Below the pieces are notes generated by a model that made no database searches, was not told the DNA's origin, and saw only the letters and a list, made by a program, of their open reading frames with translations. From assembly GCF_040566695.1 (NCBI RefSeq), contig NZ_JBEXAE010000003.1, positions 372,001 through 436,000 on the forward strand: a stretch of 64,000 bases of DNA, in the 5' to 3' direction. Each line of letters opens with the position of its first letter. Position 1 is the stretch's first letter. The position numbers and the translations under genes are program-made. Below, piece after piece: positions 1-9,811 of the stretch. The stretch comes from Sediminicola arcticus (GTDB taxonomy: Bacteria; Bacteroidota; Bacteroidia; Flavobacteriales; Flavobacteriaceae).

Positions 1-1097
1 AGGCAACATACAGTAGTCCTGCAGTTGATGGTGCAGTGGAAATAGATGTTGCAACATTTAAATCACTTAAAGAAGTTAAAATTAAGGTTATTGCCTATGG
101 TGGGGAAGCAAAAAGTGCATTTAAACTGTTGGGTGATACATCAATTGAAGAAATAGCAGCTAACCTTGGAGCAAGCACTTTAATAACAGCAGGTTTGCCT
201 GTATCATATGTAGTACGCAGTGTAGAACGCCCAGATGAAATTGTAGGTACAAAATTAGCTACTGAGTACGATATTGTCACCTGTAGTGTAAAAGGTTTTT
301 TGGCTCTTACAGTTTACAAAGAGCTTGTTGATATTTTTGGTCCTGGACCTGGTAATGGTATAGGTGCAGCGACAAAAGTATCAGGTGAAAAGTTTATTCT
401 CTATAACATTACAGGTGATAAATACGCATTATATGATGCTGGGTTAGGTAAGAAAGGTGCTGAAATTTATGACATTACTGATGGTCCATTTAGATTGCCC
501 GCCTCTTTTGGTCCAGTAGGTGCAGCCATATTATATCGTGCAAATGAAATTCGATTTTTTGATAAGGAAAAAGGTTTAAAATTCATTAGCATGAAATCTG
601 TTAGTAGCTCGTGGGCTGGAGATCTTGCTCAGGAGGGATGGCTTAATAGCTCAAATGTCAATTATTATAGCCGAAGAGATGATAATGAACAGCAGACAAA
701 TGATTTCTATTCGGAGAATTCCACAACCGAATTCCCATTTTCAGCTGATGGTATTGGTGCTGCAACAGCACATGTAGCGGTGAGAGATGCTGGTCTTCTT
801 GATAATAGAAATCATCAATTTTATTTCTCATTAAATGGAAACGCAGGATCCGTATATAGAAGTGCTCTCCTACCATACAATGGTTTAAGCTATCAAAGTA
901 ATTGGAATGGAAAATTTACGATAGATGAATTTTTTAATGATAAATTTCCTACGGATTTTGACAGAGTAGGTGCCGCTGTTAAGATAACTTTTTCAGAAAA
1001 TAGTATATCCTATTTATATTTTAATGAAACGGGTGATAGAATGATGATTCAAAATGAAGAAAGCAACGAATATGAAGGACCCTTCGTGGTAAATTAA
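1..1097 (+). CDS. Thiol-activated (cholesterol-dependent) cytolysin-like protein with hemopexin-like repeats, 5' truncated
   Basis: The frame is open to the left edge (first full codon at 3), so the GTG at 36 is not a real start and the N-terminus lies outside the window. The segment at about nt 60-290 matches the end of the CDC core: IKVIAYGGEAKSAFKLL, then GLPVSYVV, corresponding to the family's GG-A and PISY landmarks, closing with TEYDIVT. The CDC family makes large beta-barrel pores, and Bacteroidota have CDC-like homologues. In place of the usual membrane-binding domain 4 with its Trp-rich undecapeptide there are four units built around I/V-GAA (near nt 360, 516, 753, 966), each followed by aromatic and GD(K/R) positions such as TGDKYALYD. 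These resemble a four-bladed hemopexin-like propeller. The CDC call is moderately firm; the propeller is inference. Probably secreted. Confidence 0.6.
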   Translation, partial: ATYSSPAVDGAVEIDVATFKSLKEVKIKVIAYGGEAKSAFKLLGDTSIEEIAANLGASTLITAGLPVSYVVRSVERPDEIVGTKLATEYDIVTCSVKGFLALTVYKELVDIFGPGPGNGIGAATKVSGEKFILYNITGDKYALYDAGLGKKGAEIYDITDGPFRLPASFGPVGAAILYRANEIRFFDKEKGLKFISMKSVSSSWAGDLAQEGWLNSSNVNYYSRRDDNEQQTNDFYSENSTTEFPFSADGIGAATAHVAVRDAGLLDNRNHQFYFSLNGNAGSVYRSALLPYNGLSYQSNWNGKFTIDEFFNDKFPTDFDRVGAAVKITFSENSISYLYFNETGDRMMIQNEESNEYEGPFVVN

Positions 1098-1193
1098 TTG
1101 CTATACTAGGTGAGGTAAGGGTTAGCAAATCAATTAATTATCCTTTAAATTGGTATGTCAATTTTCGGAGGCACAGTTTTCATAGTAATTCTT

Positions 1194-1227
1194 AAGAGCC
1201 CTAACGTAGAAGGTAGGGCTCTTTTTT
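1194..1227 (+). terminator. Rho-independent terminator
   Basis: A 10-bp perfect stem, AAGAGCCCTA paired with TAGGGCTCTT, encloses a 10-nt loop and ends in a T run. It follows the cytolysin-like gene by about 100 bp and is its likely transcript end. Confidence 0.8.
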
Positions 1228-1278
1228 AAAACCCATCCAATCACAAATAAATCTCTATATTTAACACGTAAATACATT

Positions 1279-1809
1279 ATGAAAAATTTAAAAATTATTG
1301 TTTTAGGGTTTCTTTTTACCACATTCTTTGTGAATTTTGCACAGGGCCAAACCAAGGGTACAAGCCAAATTGGTATAGGTTATGGCGCTTTTAGCTTATA
1401 TGAATATGTCTCTATGGTTTTTGAGGATGTTGAGAGTAAAGGTATTGCTAGTGTAAATTACAAATATGCGGTTAATGACCGTTTTATGGTTGGTGCAGCT
1501 ATTAGTTATGAAGAGCTTACAGGAAACACAAATGATGTTTTAGTTTTTTTTGGCGCCGAGGACAAAGAACGTGAATTTACGAATATCACCTTTGCCCTAG
1601 AAACCGATTACCGTTATGTTTCAAAGCCTAGCTTTCAAATGTATTCTGGAGTAGGGTTGGCCTATTTTACGAGTGATGAATATGACACCAATCTTAGTTT
1701 TCAAGTAAATGCACTCGGCTTTCGGGTGGGCAAAAAATTAGCGGCCTATGCAGAATTGGGTTTTGGCTATAGGGGTATGATAAATGTTGGTGCCTCCCTT
1801 CAATTTTAA
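1279..1809 (+). CDS. Small outer-membrane beta-barrel protein (porin-like family)
   Basis: 176 aa. Residues 1-23 form a Sec signal peptide ending in FAQGQ. The mature part consists of alternating aromatic/polar beta strands (IGIGYGAFSLY, ASVNYKYAVNDRF, FQMYSGVGLAYF) and ends in SLQF; a terminal Phe is typical of BAM-assembled barrels. It fits the generic eight-strand outer-membrane beta-barrel domain. The ligand is unknown. It stands alone between the terminator of the upstream gene and a convergent dienoyl-CoA reductase. No operon partner is visible. Confidence 0.7.
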   Translation: MKNLKIIVLGFLFTTFFVNFAQGQTKGTSQIGIGYGAFSLYEYVSMVFEDVESKGIASVNYKYAVNDRFMVGAAISYEELTGNTNDVLVFFGAEDKEREFTNITFALETDYRYVSKPSFQMYSGVGLAYFTSDEYDTNLSFQVNALGFRVGKKLAAYAELGFGYRGMINVGASLQF

Positions 1810-1971
1810 ATAATAATGTATTTGTTACTTACCGATATTCAAGAACATAATAATAAAAAGGTATAGAACACTGGGGGTTCACTAAACCTACTCAATTTTT
1901 GCTTCTAAAAAGCTGATGACACCTAGCTCCTTTGGGGGGTTAATGAAAAACAACAGACTACAATGAAGAAA

Positions 1972-1992
1972 CATTCTTTTAATAAAAGAATG
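1972..1992. repeat. AT-rich perfect hairpin between convergent genes
   Basis: CATTCTTTT, a 3-nt loop, and AAAAGAATG: 9-bp arms with no T tract on either side. It may help end transcription of the barrel gene (plus) or the dienoyl-CoA reductase (minus), but no such role is shown. Confidence 0.35.
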
Positions 1993-2062
1993 AAGCAGGG
2001 CAGGGTAGAGTAGTTGTGCATTGTAATTTATGCGGTCAATAATTACATTTAATTTGTGATCG

Positions 2063-4090
2063 TTAAATTATGGCCGCTAATCTACAGGCTTGGTTTATGG
2101 CGCGTTTTGCATCCAATTCAGCAGCGACAGCTGCACCTCCAACTACATGTGCTTTTATACCTATGGCTTCTAATGGCTCCAATAATTCTGCCAATGGTAC
2201 TTGACCTGAGCAAATGACAATCGTATCTACAGTCAACACTTTTTGAGCTTTATTTTGAACATAATGCAAGCCCTCATCATCAATTTTGGTGTACTGCACC
2301 TCGTTGATGAACTGTACTTTTTTCTTTTTCAAGGTAGAACGATGAATCCAACCCGTAGTTTTACCTAAATTACCTCCAAATTTACCCTTGCTACGCTTGA
2401 ACATGAAAATTTCTCTTGGTGATGGGTGAACTTCTGCGGTTACACCTTCTGTTCCGCTTCTAGCCTCCATTGTCTTATCAATACCCCATTCTTTTAACCA
2501 AGCGTCAATATCTAATGAAGTGCTTTTACCTTCATGTGCTAAATATTCACATACATCAAAACCAATGCCTCCGGCACCAATAACGGCAACACGTTTACCA
2601 ACCGGCTTTTTTAACTTTAAAACATCAATATAGCTTAAAACTTTAGGATGATCAATACCTTCAATTTTTGGGATTCTTGGTTTGATTCCTGTAGCTAGGA
2701 TAACTTCATCAAAATGGCCATTTTTTAAATCTTCAACAGTTACCTGCGTATTTAATTTTAGAGTTACACGGTGTATTTCTATTTGCTTATTAAAATAACG
2801 AATGGTTTCGTGAAATTCTTCTTTCCCTGGAATTTGCTTTGCCATGTTGAATTGCCCTCCTATTGCTGCATCAGCATCAAAAAGGGTCACGTCATGTCCG
2901 CGTTGTGCGGCAACGGTTGACGCAGCTAAACCTGCAGGACCAGCGCCAACCACTGCGATTTTTTTCTTTTTTTTGGTCGGAAGATAATTTAGTTCCGTTT
3001 CGTGGCACGCTCTTGGGTTTACCAAACAACTGGCTACTTTTCGTTCAAAAACATGGTCTAAACACGCTTGATTACAACCAATACAGGTATTAATTTCATC
3101 CGCTTTGTTCACTTCCGCTTTATGTACCCATTCCGGATCCGCTAAAAATGGGCGTGCCATCGAAATCAGGTCTGCATGACCTTCTGCCAAAATAGTTTCA
3201 GCTGTTTCGGGCATATTTATTCTATTTGAAGTAATTAAGGGGATCGAAAGTTCTTCTTTCATTTTTTGGGTAACCCAAGTAAATGCAGCCCTTGGTACTG
3301 AGGTTGAAATGGTGGGTATACGGGCTTCATGCCACCCAATTCCGGTATTTATAATCGTAGCACCCGCTTTTTCAATGGCTTTGCCTAAGGCTACCACTTC
3401 TTCCCAAGAGCTGCCTTTTTCCACTAAATCCAACATAGATAAACGATAGATGATGATAAAATCAGTTCCTACCGCTTCACGCGTTTGCTTTACCAATGCG
3501 ATGGGTAAACGCATTCTATTTTCGTAGCTTCCCCCATAAGCATCGGCACGCTTATTTGTTCGTTCTGCAATAAATTGATTGATTAAATACCCTTCAGAAC
3601 CCATAATCTCTACACCATCATAGCCTGCCAATTTTGATAGTTTAGCAGCGTTTACAAAATCACGAATGGTACGTTCAATGCCGGCTTTCTTTAGTTTAAA
3701 AGGTTTAAAGGGACTAATAGGTGATTTTAGGGCAGAAGGTGCCACCGCAAACGGATGATATCCGTAACGTCCTGCGTGTAAGATTTGCATACATATTTTA
3801 CCACCTGCTGCATGCACTGCATCTGTAATTACCTTATGGTATTTTGCGTGTTTTTTGGTACTCATGCGTGCAGAAAAAGGTCCTGTCCAGCCTTGCACAT
3901 TAGGTGCAATCCCGCCAGAAACAATCAAACCAACGCCGCCTTTGGCACGTTCTGCATAATAGGTGGCTATTTTTTTCAAGCCATTTTTTTCCTCTTCCAA
4001 TCCGGTATGCATAGAACCCATGATAATTCGGTTTTTTAGGGTTGTAAATCCTAAATTCAAGGGTTCAAAAATATGTTTATACGGGGTCAT
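2063..4090 (-). CDS. fadH: NADPH-dependent 2,4-dienoyl-CoA reductase (FadH type)
   Basis: 675 aa from the ATG at 4090, close to the 672 aa of E. coli FadH. The frame runs 49 codons further upstream, but those residues are unlike the family, so MTPYKHIFEPL is taken as the N-terminus. Order: old-yellow-enzyme TIM barrel (about 1-330, FMN; the family motif GIGWHEARIPTI is at about 250-261); [4Fe-4S] ligands C336, C339, C343, C355; FAD Rossmann motif GAGPAG at 382-387; then the NADPH site IGAGGIG. It reduces 2,4-dienoyl-CoA during beta-oxidation of unsaturated fatty acids. All cofactor motifs are present. It is monocistronic, with no other beta-oxidation gene nearby. Related trimethylamine or enone reductases share the architecture, but the barrel motif favours FadH. 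Confidence 0.88.
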   Translation of the reverse strand: MTPYKHIFEPLNLGFTTLKNRIIMGSMHTGLEEEKNGLKKIATYYAERAKGGVGLIVSGGIAPNVQGWTGPFSARMSTKKHAKYHKVITDAVHAAGGKICMQILHAGRYGYHPFAVAPSALKSPISPFKPFKLKKAGIERTIRDFVNAAKLSKLAGYDGVEIMGSEGYLINQFIAERTNKRADAYGGSYENRMRLPIALVKQTREAVGTDFIIIYRLSMLDLVEKGSSWEEVVALGKAIEKAGATIINTGIGWHEARIPTISTSVPRAAFTWVTQKMKEELSIPLITSNRINMPETAETILAEGHADLISMARPFLADPEWVHKAEVNKADEINTCIGCNQACLDHVFERKVASCLVNPRACHETELNYLPTKKKKKIAVVGAGPAGLAASTVAAQRGHDVTLFDADAAIGGQFNMAKQIPGKEEFHETIRYFNKQIEIHRVTLKLNTQVTVEDLKNGHFDEVILATGIKPRIPKIEGIDHPKVLSYIDVLKLKKPVGKRVAVIGAGGIGFDVCEYLAHEGKSTSLDIDAWLKEWGIDKTMEARSGTEGVTAEVHPSPREIFMFKRSKGKFGGNLGKTTGWIHRSTLKKKKVQFINEVQYTKIDDEGLHYVQNKAQKVLTVDTIVICSGQVPLAELLEPLEAIGIKAHVVGGAAVAAELDAKRAINQACRLAAII

Positions 4091-4652
4091 TTCTTCTTTA
4101 GATTTTAGGTACGTTAGGATGCATGCATAATAATGGGTAAGGTACGTTTTTTTTAGAATGACAAAATTTAAACAGTGGCAGCGTTCTACGTCTTGCAGTT
4201 CCTGGTTGTAATGGTAGTAACTATAATTAGTGCTCAAAACGATGCTCCCAGGTCCTGTCTAAAGCGCAGAACAGCACTATATTTTGGTGTTGCTACTCAT
4301 TTAATTTGTGTTTTGTGTGACAATGTTCAGGAATTGTAGACTAATAAGATTAGCAAAACCTTTACAACCATGCATAAAACAGCTAACAAAAAGAACATCC
4401 TGGAAATCTTTAAAAAGTTTTATACCTGCGAGCTACGAACTTTTAAGCGTATCCTTGGTTTAAAATAATGGCATCAATTACTTGATAGGGATCCAAGTTA
4501 ATTTCGGTATCACTGAGATCTTAAGTACAACTACGTTTTCCGATGGTATGGGCATTTAGGTCTACTAGGATTGGAATCTTGGTTCAAATAATACTGAATA
4601 GATTGTACTAAATAGGGAGGTACTGCGTTCTAAGAAGACTAAAAACCAGAAT
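4091..4652. other. 562-bp region without an intact gene
   Basis: It separates the divergent fadH-type gene and the PQQ-like gene, so both promoters must lie here, but no clear TAnnTTTG pair was found. It contains a 32-codon ORF at 4370-4468 (plus; MHKTANKKN...RILGLK) and, overlapping it on the other strand, a 25-codon protein-like stretch at 4443-4520. At most one of these can be real. The rest shows no structure I can name. Confidence 0.5.
4443..4520 (-). pseudogene. Possible fragment of a decayed gene (C-terminal end)
   Basis: On the minus strand, 25 codons read DLSDTEINLDPYQVIDAI and onward to NQGYA, then stop. Composition is protein-like (acidic/hydrophobic alternation), but a TAA at 4521-4523 sits immediately upstream in the same frame and there is no start codon. 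It may be the tail of a lost gene. It could equally be chance. Confidence 0.25.
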
Positions 4653-6602
4653 ATGAGCCAGATAAAACCACTTTTTTTATTACTGATAGTGTTTCCATTA
4701 CTATCCTTTTCACAGGTAGAGATTAAATGGAACAAAGAGGTGCCTACTAAAATTTTATGGCAAGAAGTTACTTCACTTGGCAACCTTATCGTTAGTTCAA
4801 GAGAAGAATTGGTTGGTATAAATACCGAAACAGGTGATATTAGTTGGGGAAAAAGGGCCTTTGGCAATCTTGAGAGAGCTGCTTTTGAAGAACTTCCTAA
4901 TAGCCCGTTTTTTTCGGTAACAACAAGCAATAGCTTACATCTCATCGATCAGTTTAGCGGCAACGAAGTCTTTAATTCTGAAAATGCCGGACTTCAGAAA
5001 GTTACTAGCTATCATTTATTGTATAACTCAGATGCGATTCTTGTTTCCGGAACGGATTACAATGGAGAACCCCTCATGGTTTCCGTAAAAATGTCAGATG
5101 CTAGTTTGTCATGGTCAATGAATGAAGAATTTGGCCGTATCGTTGCTGCCAATGAACTTGATAATCAAGAACTTCTTATCGTAACCTTGTTCAACAACTA
5201 CAAACTCAATACAGATACCGGAGATGTAATTTGGAAGAAAACGAACTCCAAGGAAGCAGCGCAAATAGATAAAATGGGGAAATTTGGGGCCTTATTGAAA
5301 CAGGCCGCGGAGCATGTATCTAAAGATATGGATATACAGCTACATTATTACCAGCCCGAAGGCAGTGATGTCTTCTATTTGGCGTCACAACAAGAGAGGC
5401 AAGGCGGAATGACCACATCCTCTGGTAATACAACTATTAACTATACCAATCATTATAATGCGTATAATATAAATGACGGTAGTTTGGTATGGAGCGAAGA
5501 ATTAGAAGTAAATGGAGCACTCAGCCAGGTTCATTTTTTAGATAAAGGAATGCTTGTGTTACCCGATGATGGTAACCGAACAAAAATAAACCTATTTGAC
5601 TATAAGACCCGTGAAGGACTTTGGGGGAAAAAGGGCCGTGGTATCGCTATCAAAGGCGGAGTGTATGATTATTTGGATTCCGGTGATGGTATTTTGCTGG
5701 TATCGCGAACGGCCAATAAAGATTTTCTCAATTATTTAGACCCAACCGTTGGGGCCATTACCTTTGAAAAACCTGTTAAAGTAGATGGTACGGTCGTTGG
5801 GATTGTGCCACTGGCAAATTCAATCCTATATATTACGACCGAATCGATGAACATTTTGGACCATCATACGGGTACGCTGAAGTGGGATAAAAGTATTCAA
5901 ACCAACCCTAGACTTACCGCTGAGCATCAAGGTAAAATCTATGCTTTTGATTACAGTTCCGGACTTTTAAAAGTTGTGGATAAGTCTGACGGACAAGTCA
6001 GTGATTTTTCACAAGAAGAACTTCGATTTGAGGGAAAGGAATCCCCATCGAATCTAGAAATTTTGGAGGATGGTATTTTTATACACTCCGATCAGAATGT
6101 TGCCAAATTTAATTTTGATGGATCTCTGGTCTATCAGGAATATTATGCTGCACCCAAGGAAGCAGGTTGGAAACGTGCTTTGCTATATGCCTCGTCCATA
6201 AGGGCCGCGTATATTGGTGCCACCTCATACTATGTTTCAGGTGCCATGGCCGCAGCCGAAAATGATGTGCGTCAAAAAGACGAAGTTACGGGAGAACTGG
6301 TTTCTCAAATAGGCAACGCATATGGAGAATTGGGCAATACTGCCTCAAGTTATGCAGGTGCCGCCTTTAGAAAGGCGAATGCCCGACTCAAAGCCACTAA
6401 ACAAGGTAGGGATTTTATGTTCATTATGTCAAAACAAGAAAAAGACATTGTATTGTTAAAAGTCAGCAAAACTACGGGTAAAGTAGCGGGTGAAATTAAC
6501 CTTGGTAAGGACCGTGAGCCCTTATATGCAGTGGACGATATTACCGGACAGGTGTATTACCAAACAGGAGACGCTGCACTTACCTCTTATATGGCGCGCT
6601 AA
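4653..6602 (+). CDS. Secreted PQQ-binding-like beta-propeller repeat protein
   Basis: 649 aa. Residues 1-20 are a signal peptide (hydrophobic LFLLLIVFPLLSF, then SQ). The body carries repeated propeller-blade signatures of the PQQ_2/PQQ-like type, each a G-D/T-hydrophobic-x-W motif: TGDISWGK, TGDVIWKK, DGSLVWSEE, TGTLKWDKS. Such propellers act as binding scaffolds. No dehydrogenase catalytic motif or haem-binding CXXCH is visible, so PQQ enzyme activity is not implied. An Ala-rich segment near 530-590 interrupts the pattern. Probably periplasmic or surface-associated. Substrate unknown. Confidence 0.65.
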   Translation: MSQIKPLFLLLIVFPLLSFSQVEIKWNKEVPTKILWQEVTSLGNLIVSSREELVGINTETGDISWGKRAFGNLERAAFEELPNSPFFSVTTSNSLHLIDQFSGNEVFNSENAGLQKVTSYHLLYNSDAILVSGTDYNGEPLMVSVKMSDASLSWSMNEEFGRIVAANELDNQELLIVTLFNNYKLNTDTGDVIWKKTNSKEAAQIDKMGKFGALLKQAAEHVSKDMDIQLHYYQPEGSDVFYLASQQERQGGMTTSSGNTTINYTNHYNAYNINDGSLVWSEELEVNGALSQVHFLDKGMLVLPDDGNRTKINLFDYKTREGLWGKKGRGIAIKGGVYDYLDSGDGILLVSRTANKDFLNYLDPTVGAITFEKPVKVDGTVVGIVPLANSILYITTESMNILDHHTGTLKWDKSIQTNPRLTAEHQGKIYAFDYSSGLLKVVDKSDGQVSDFSQEELRFEGKESPSNLEILEDGIFIHSDQNVAKFNFDGSLVYQEYYAAPKEAGWKRALLYASSIRAAYIGATSYYVSGAMAAAENDVRQKDEVTGELVSQIGNAYGELGNTASSYAGAAFRKANARLKATKQGRDFMFIMSKQEKDIVLLKVSKTTGKVAGEINLGKDREPLYAVDDITGQVYYQTGDAALTSYMAR

Positions 6603-6713
6603 CAGATCACTTTGGTGAAATTAGCCAGTGCATGATTGCTTTTAGAAGCAAGATTTCTTTTACATACGTGATAAAAGAAATAACCATTAACGAGGAATTT
6701 AGAGGTCTAAAGG

Positions 6714-6745
6714 TTGAAAAGAATAAAATAGTTACCTTAATTTTG
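6714..6745 (+). promoter_or_regulatory. Bacteroidota-type promoter of the orphan gene
   Basis: TTG at 6714-6716, a 21-nt spacer and TAATTTTG at 6738-6745 match the -33/-7 consensus. Transcription would start near 6750, just before one copy of the 12-mer repeat and about 27 nt before the TTG start codon of the next gene. Confidence 0.45.
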
Positions 6746-6776
6746 TGGTTCATGTATTTTACATAATTTCAGAAAC

Positions 6777-7376
6777 TTGTTAGAGAAAAGACAGCAATTA
6801 CCCCAAGAACACTTTATAGATTCAGAAAAATTCATTTACTGTTTAGAAGCGGTTCAGGATATAGAAACGGACAAGGTTACCGAAGCACAAGAAAATCTGG
6901 AACAATTGGCAATGGAATATGGAGTGGCTAGTATTTATAAAACATGCGACACCATTGAAGGTCTAGAAGCTAGCTTAAATGCATTGGTCTTGGATGATCA
7001 TCATTTTAAAGACTATGAAATCATCTATTTGGTTATAAAAGGTGAAGCAAATAGTATTTGTTTAAATGACTACTACTACAGTTTGCAAGAAATTGCAGAA
7101 ATTTTTGAAGGAAGGTTAAAAGGCAAAATCTTACATTTTTCAAATGCAAAAATCCTAGATTTAGACGAAGAAGAAGCACAATATTTTTTGGATATTACTG
7201 GCGCAAAAGGTGTTTCTGGCTATGGTAATGAATTTAATGGAATAAGTAGCTCAAATCTTGATAAAGCATTCTTTAACTTATTTAAAGAAGATGATACTAT
7301 GTTAGATGTTGTAGAAGAGTTACATCAAAGACACTACAATCTCTGTAAATTACTTGATTTTAGATTGTATTATTAA
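6777..7376 (+). CDS. Uncharacterised protein, DUF6642-like
   Basis: 199 aa, acidic, no signal peptide or membrane segment. It opens near FIYCLEAVQD, has a conserved-looking Cys segment (YKTCDTIEGLE), the core YEIIYLVIKGE, then SLQEIAEIFEGRLKGKILHF and ITGAKGVSGYG. This layout of a central beta-strand core with a GY motif recalls the DUF6642-type family from memory; no function is known. The frame has no ATG before residue 46, so a TTG start is used, supported by the promoter 30 nt upstream; the true start could differ. It is isolated between degenerate regions, which suggests acquisition or survival within a decaying island. Confidence 0.6.
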   Translation: MLEKRQQLPQEHFIDSEKFIYCLEAVQDIETDKVTEAQENLEQLAMEYGVASIYKTCDTIEGLEASLNALVLDDHHFKDYEIIYLVIKGEANSICLNDYYYSLQEIAEIFEGRLKGKILHFSNAKILDLDEEEAQYFLDITGAKGVSGYGNEFNGISSSNLDKAFFNLFKEDDTMLDVVEELHQRHYNLCKLLDFRLYY

Positions 7377-8236
<860 letters not shown>

Positions 8237-8539
8237 ATGAATATAAACTTTGAGTATGATGGTGTAAAAGCTAGCGAACGTTTAGAAATATTTGCTGCTA
8301 AAAAAGTAGACAAGTTATTTGACAAATATGATTTCATAATTCGTGCCGATGTTTTCTTTAAAACGGAGAATACTACGACTCCTGATACTGGAATGATCTG
8401 CGCCATACGTTTGAGTTCACCAGGACCACGTCTTTTTGCTGAGTCGAGCAACGGTAGTTTCGAAGCTTCCATTGCCAAAACGGTGGATGATCTAGAAAGA
8501 CAATTAAAAAAGCGAAAAGACAAAATTAAATCACATTAA
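8237..8539 (+). CDS. hpf: Ribosome hibernation-promoting factor (HPF/RaiA, short form)
   Basis: 100 aa covering the whole HPF/RaiA (S30AE) domain: beta strand MNINFEYDGV, helix SERLEIFAAKKVDKLFDKY, then DVFFKTEN, a further strand, and helix SIAKTVDDLERQLKKRKDK. The family binds the 30S decoding region and blocks translation in stationary phase or starvation. It lacks the C-terminal dimerisation domain of long HPF, as is usual for the short Bacteroidota form. A weak promoter (TTG 8188-8190, N20, TACCTTAA 8211-8218) precedes it and a very strong terminator follows. Here it lies beside terC, with no recombinase or tRNA neighbour. Confidence 0.9.
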   Translation: MNINFEYDGVKASERLEIFAAKKVDKLFDKYDFIIRADVFFKTENTTTPDTGMICAIRLSSPGPRLFAESSNGSFEASIAKTVDDLERQLKKRKDKIKSH

Positions 8540-8621
8540 TTGCTGTAAGGCTATCAATGCCTTTACCCCATAAACTAAGGGCTTAATCCCTTATATTTCT
8601 AAAGAAAACAAAAAAATTATT

Positions 8622-8657
8622 AAAAATGGGTCTGCGGTTTTCCGCAGACCCATTTTT
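8622..8657. terminator. Strong, symmetrical (bidirectional) terminator
   Basis: A 16-bp perfect stem, AAAAATGGGTCTGCGG, TTTT loop and its exact complement. A/T runs flank both sides, so it can end transcription from hpf (plus) and from anything arriving on the minus strand. Confidence 0.9.
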
Positions 8658-8777
8658 AATTTTACAAAACTAAAATGCTTGTTTTATTGATGCATTGCTA
8701 ATTCTTTTGCAGAACTTTCTTCATGCATAGGTTCCACTAAAACCCTATTTTTTATAAGCCATTTTATTTGTTTTTTT

Positions 8778-8810
8778 TTGTTCCATAATATCAAATGTTG
8801 ATTAGCTTTG
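8778..8810 (+). promoter_or_regulatory. Promoter of the TerC-family gene
   Basis: TTG at 8778-8780 (within TTTG), a 22-nt spacer and TAGCTTTG at 8803-8810. The spacer is 1-2 nt longer than usual. Start codon at 8829. Confidence 0.45.
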
Positions 8811-8828
8811 TGGTCTTAAAAAATAGCT

Positions 8829-9770
8829 ATGTTTGTTTGGATCGCTTTTATCGCTTTAATATTAGTGTTCCTTGCGTTAGATCTTGGTGTTTTCCATAAA
8901 GACGAACACGTGATCAAAACTAAGGAAGCCGCCATATGGACCGCCATTTGGGTAACGGTAGCCTTGGCATTTAGCGGAGTTATCTACTGGCTATTTGACG
9001 CCAACTATATTGCGAATCCAACTAATCTTACTCCAAACAAAGCAGTCATTAAATATATTACTGGTTATTTAATTGAACTTTCCCTAAGTGTAGACAATGT
9101 GTTCGTAATTGCCGTTATATTTTCATCTTTTAGTATTCCTCCATTGTACCAGCATAGAGTTTTGTTCTGGGGAATTTTGGGAGCCATTGTTTTTAGAGCA
9201 TTTATGATTGTCTTTGGGGTGGCACTAATCACGAGGTTTGATTGGATTATTTATGTTTTTGGGGTATTCTTATTGTACACCGCGTTTAAGATGCTAAAGT
9301 CTGATAATGAAGATTTTGACCCCCGTAATTCTTTTATTTTCAAACAGATAAAAAAGATATTCCCTATCTCTACCAAAATGAATGGTCATGACTTTTTTAT
9401 CAAAAAAATGGGAGTTAGAGCCGCAACGCCACTTTTTGTAGCACTTGTTGTTATTGAGCTTACGGATATACTTTTCGCTTTAGATAGTATTCCTGCCATC
9501 CTGGCAATAACGACAAATCCCTTTATTGTCTTCAGCTCCAACATATTGGCTATTCTGGGTCTTAGATCTATGTACTTTTTAATTTCCAGAATGCTACAAA
9601 AATTCAGGTATATCAACTTTAGCTTAGTGGTAATTCTAGCCTTTGTGGGTATAAAAATGCTTTTATCACACCATGTAGAATTCCCTGAATGGCTATCATT
9701 AAGTGTAATTGCCATAGCCCTCATTGGTGGAGTGGCTGCATCTATGATGCTTTCAGAAAAAGAAGCCTAG
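8829..9770 (+). CDS. TerC/Alx-family integral membrane protein
   Basis: 313 aa with about nine hydrophobic segments. Hallmarks are acidic residues inside membrane helices: SLSVDNVFVIAVIF near 90 and ELTDILFALDSIPAI near 215, both signatures of the TerC family. Length fits the Alx subgroup. Alx/TerC proteins have been linked to manganese export during secretion and to tellurite or alkaline-pH phenotypes. No ter-operon genes are nearby, so a housekeeping metal-export role is more likely than tellurite resistance. Single gene with its own promoter. The convergent ACP gene ends 41 bp downstream. Confidence 0.85.
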   Translation: MFVWIAFIALILVFLALDLGVFHKDEHVIKTKEAAIWTAIWVTVALAFSGVIYWLFDANYIANPTNLTPNKAVIKYITGYLIELSLSVDNVFVIAVIFSSFSIPPLYQHRVLFWGILGAIVFRAFMIVFGVALITRFDWIIYVFGVFLLYTAFKMLKSDNEDFDPRNSFIFKQIKKIFPISTKMNGHDFFIKKMGVRAATPLFVALVVIELTDILFALDSIPAILAITTNPFIVFSSNILAILGLRSMYFLISRMLQKFRYINFSLVVILAFVGIKMLLSHHVEFPEWLSLSVIAIALIGGVAASMMLSEKEA

Positions 9771-9811
9771 TTAAAAGAGAGAAGCTGGCTCTTCCCTCTT
9801 TATCTTATGAT

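Noticed and set aside
4091..4237. 49-codon N-terminal extension of the dienoyl-CoA reductase
   Set aside because: Unlike FadH and full of Tyr/His/Cys; the length from MTPYKHIF matches known enzymes.
4370..4468. 32-codon plus-strand ORF MHKTANKKN...RILGLK in the fadH/PQQ gap
   Set aside because: It overlaps an equally coding-like stretch on the opposite strand and has no promoter, so it is recorded only within the gap note.
4565..4945. 126-codon minus-strand frame over the signal-peptide end of the PQQ-like gene
   Set aside because: Shadow of the real plus-strand gene: low-complexity Ser/Leu content, no family resemblance, and it overlaps a well-supported coding region.
6632..6766. 44-codon ORF before the orphan gene
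   Set aside because: It contains the orphan gene's promoter and the 12-mer repeat; more likely regulatory DNA than a gene.
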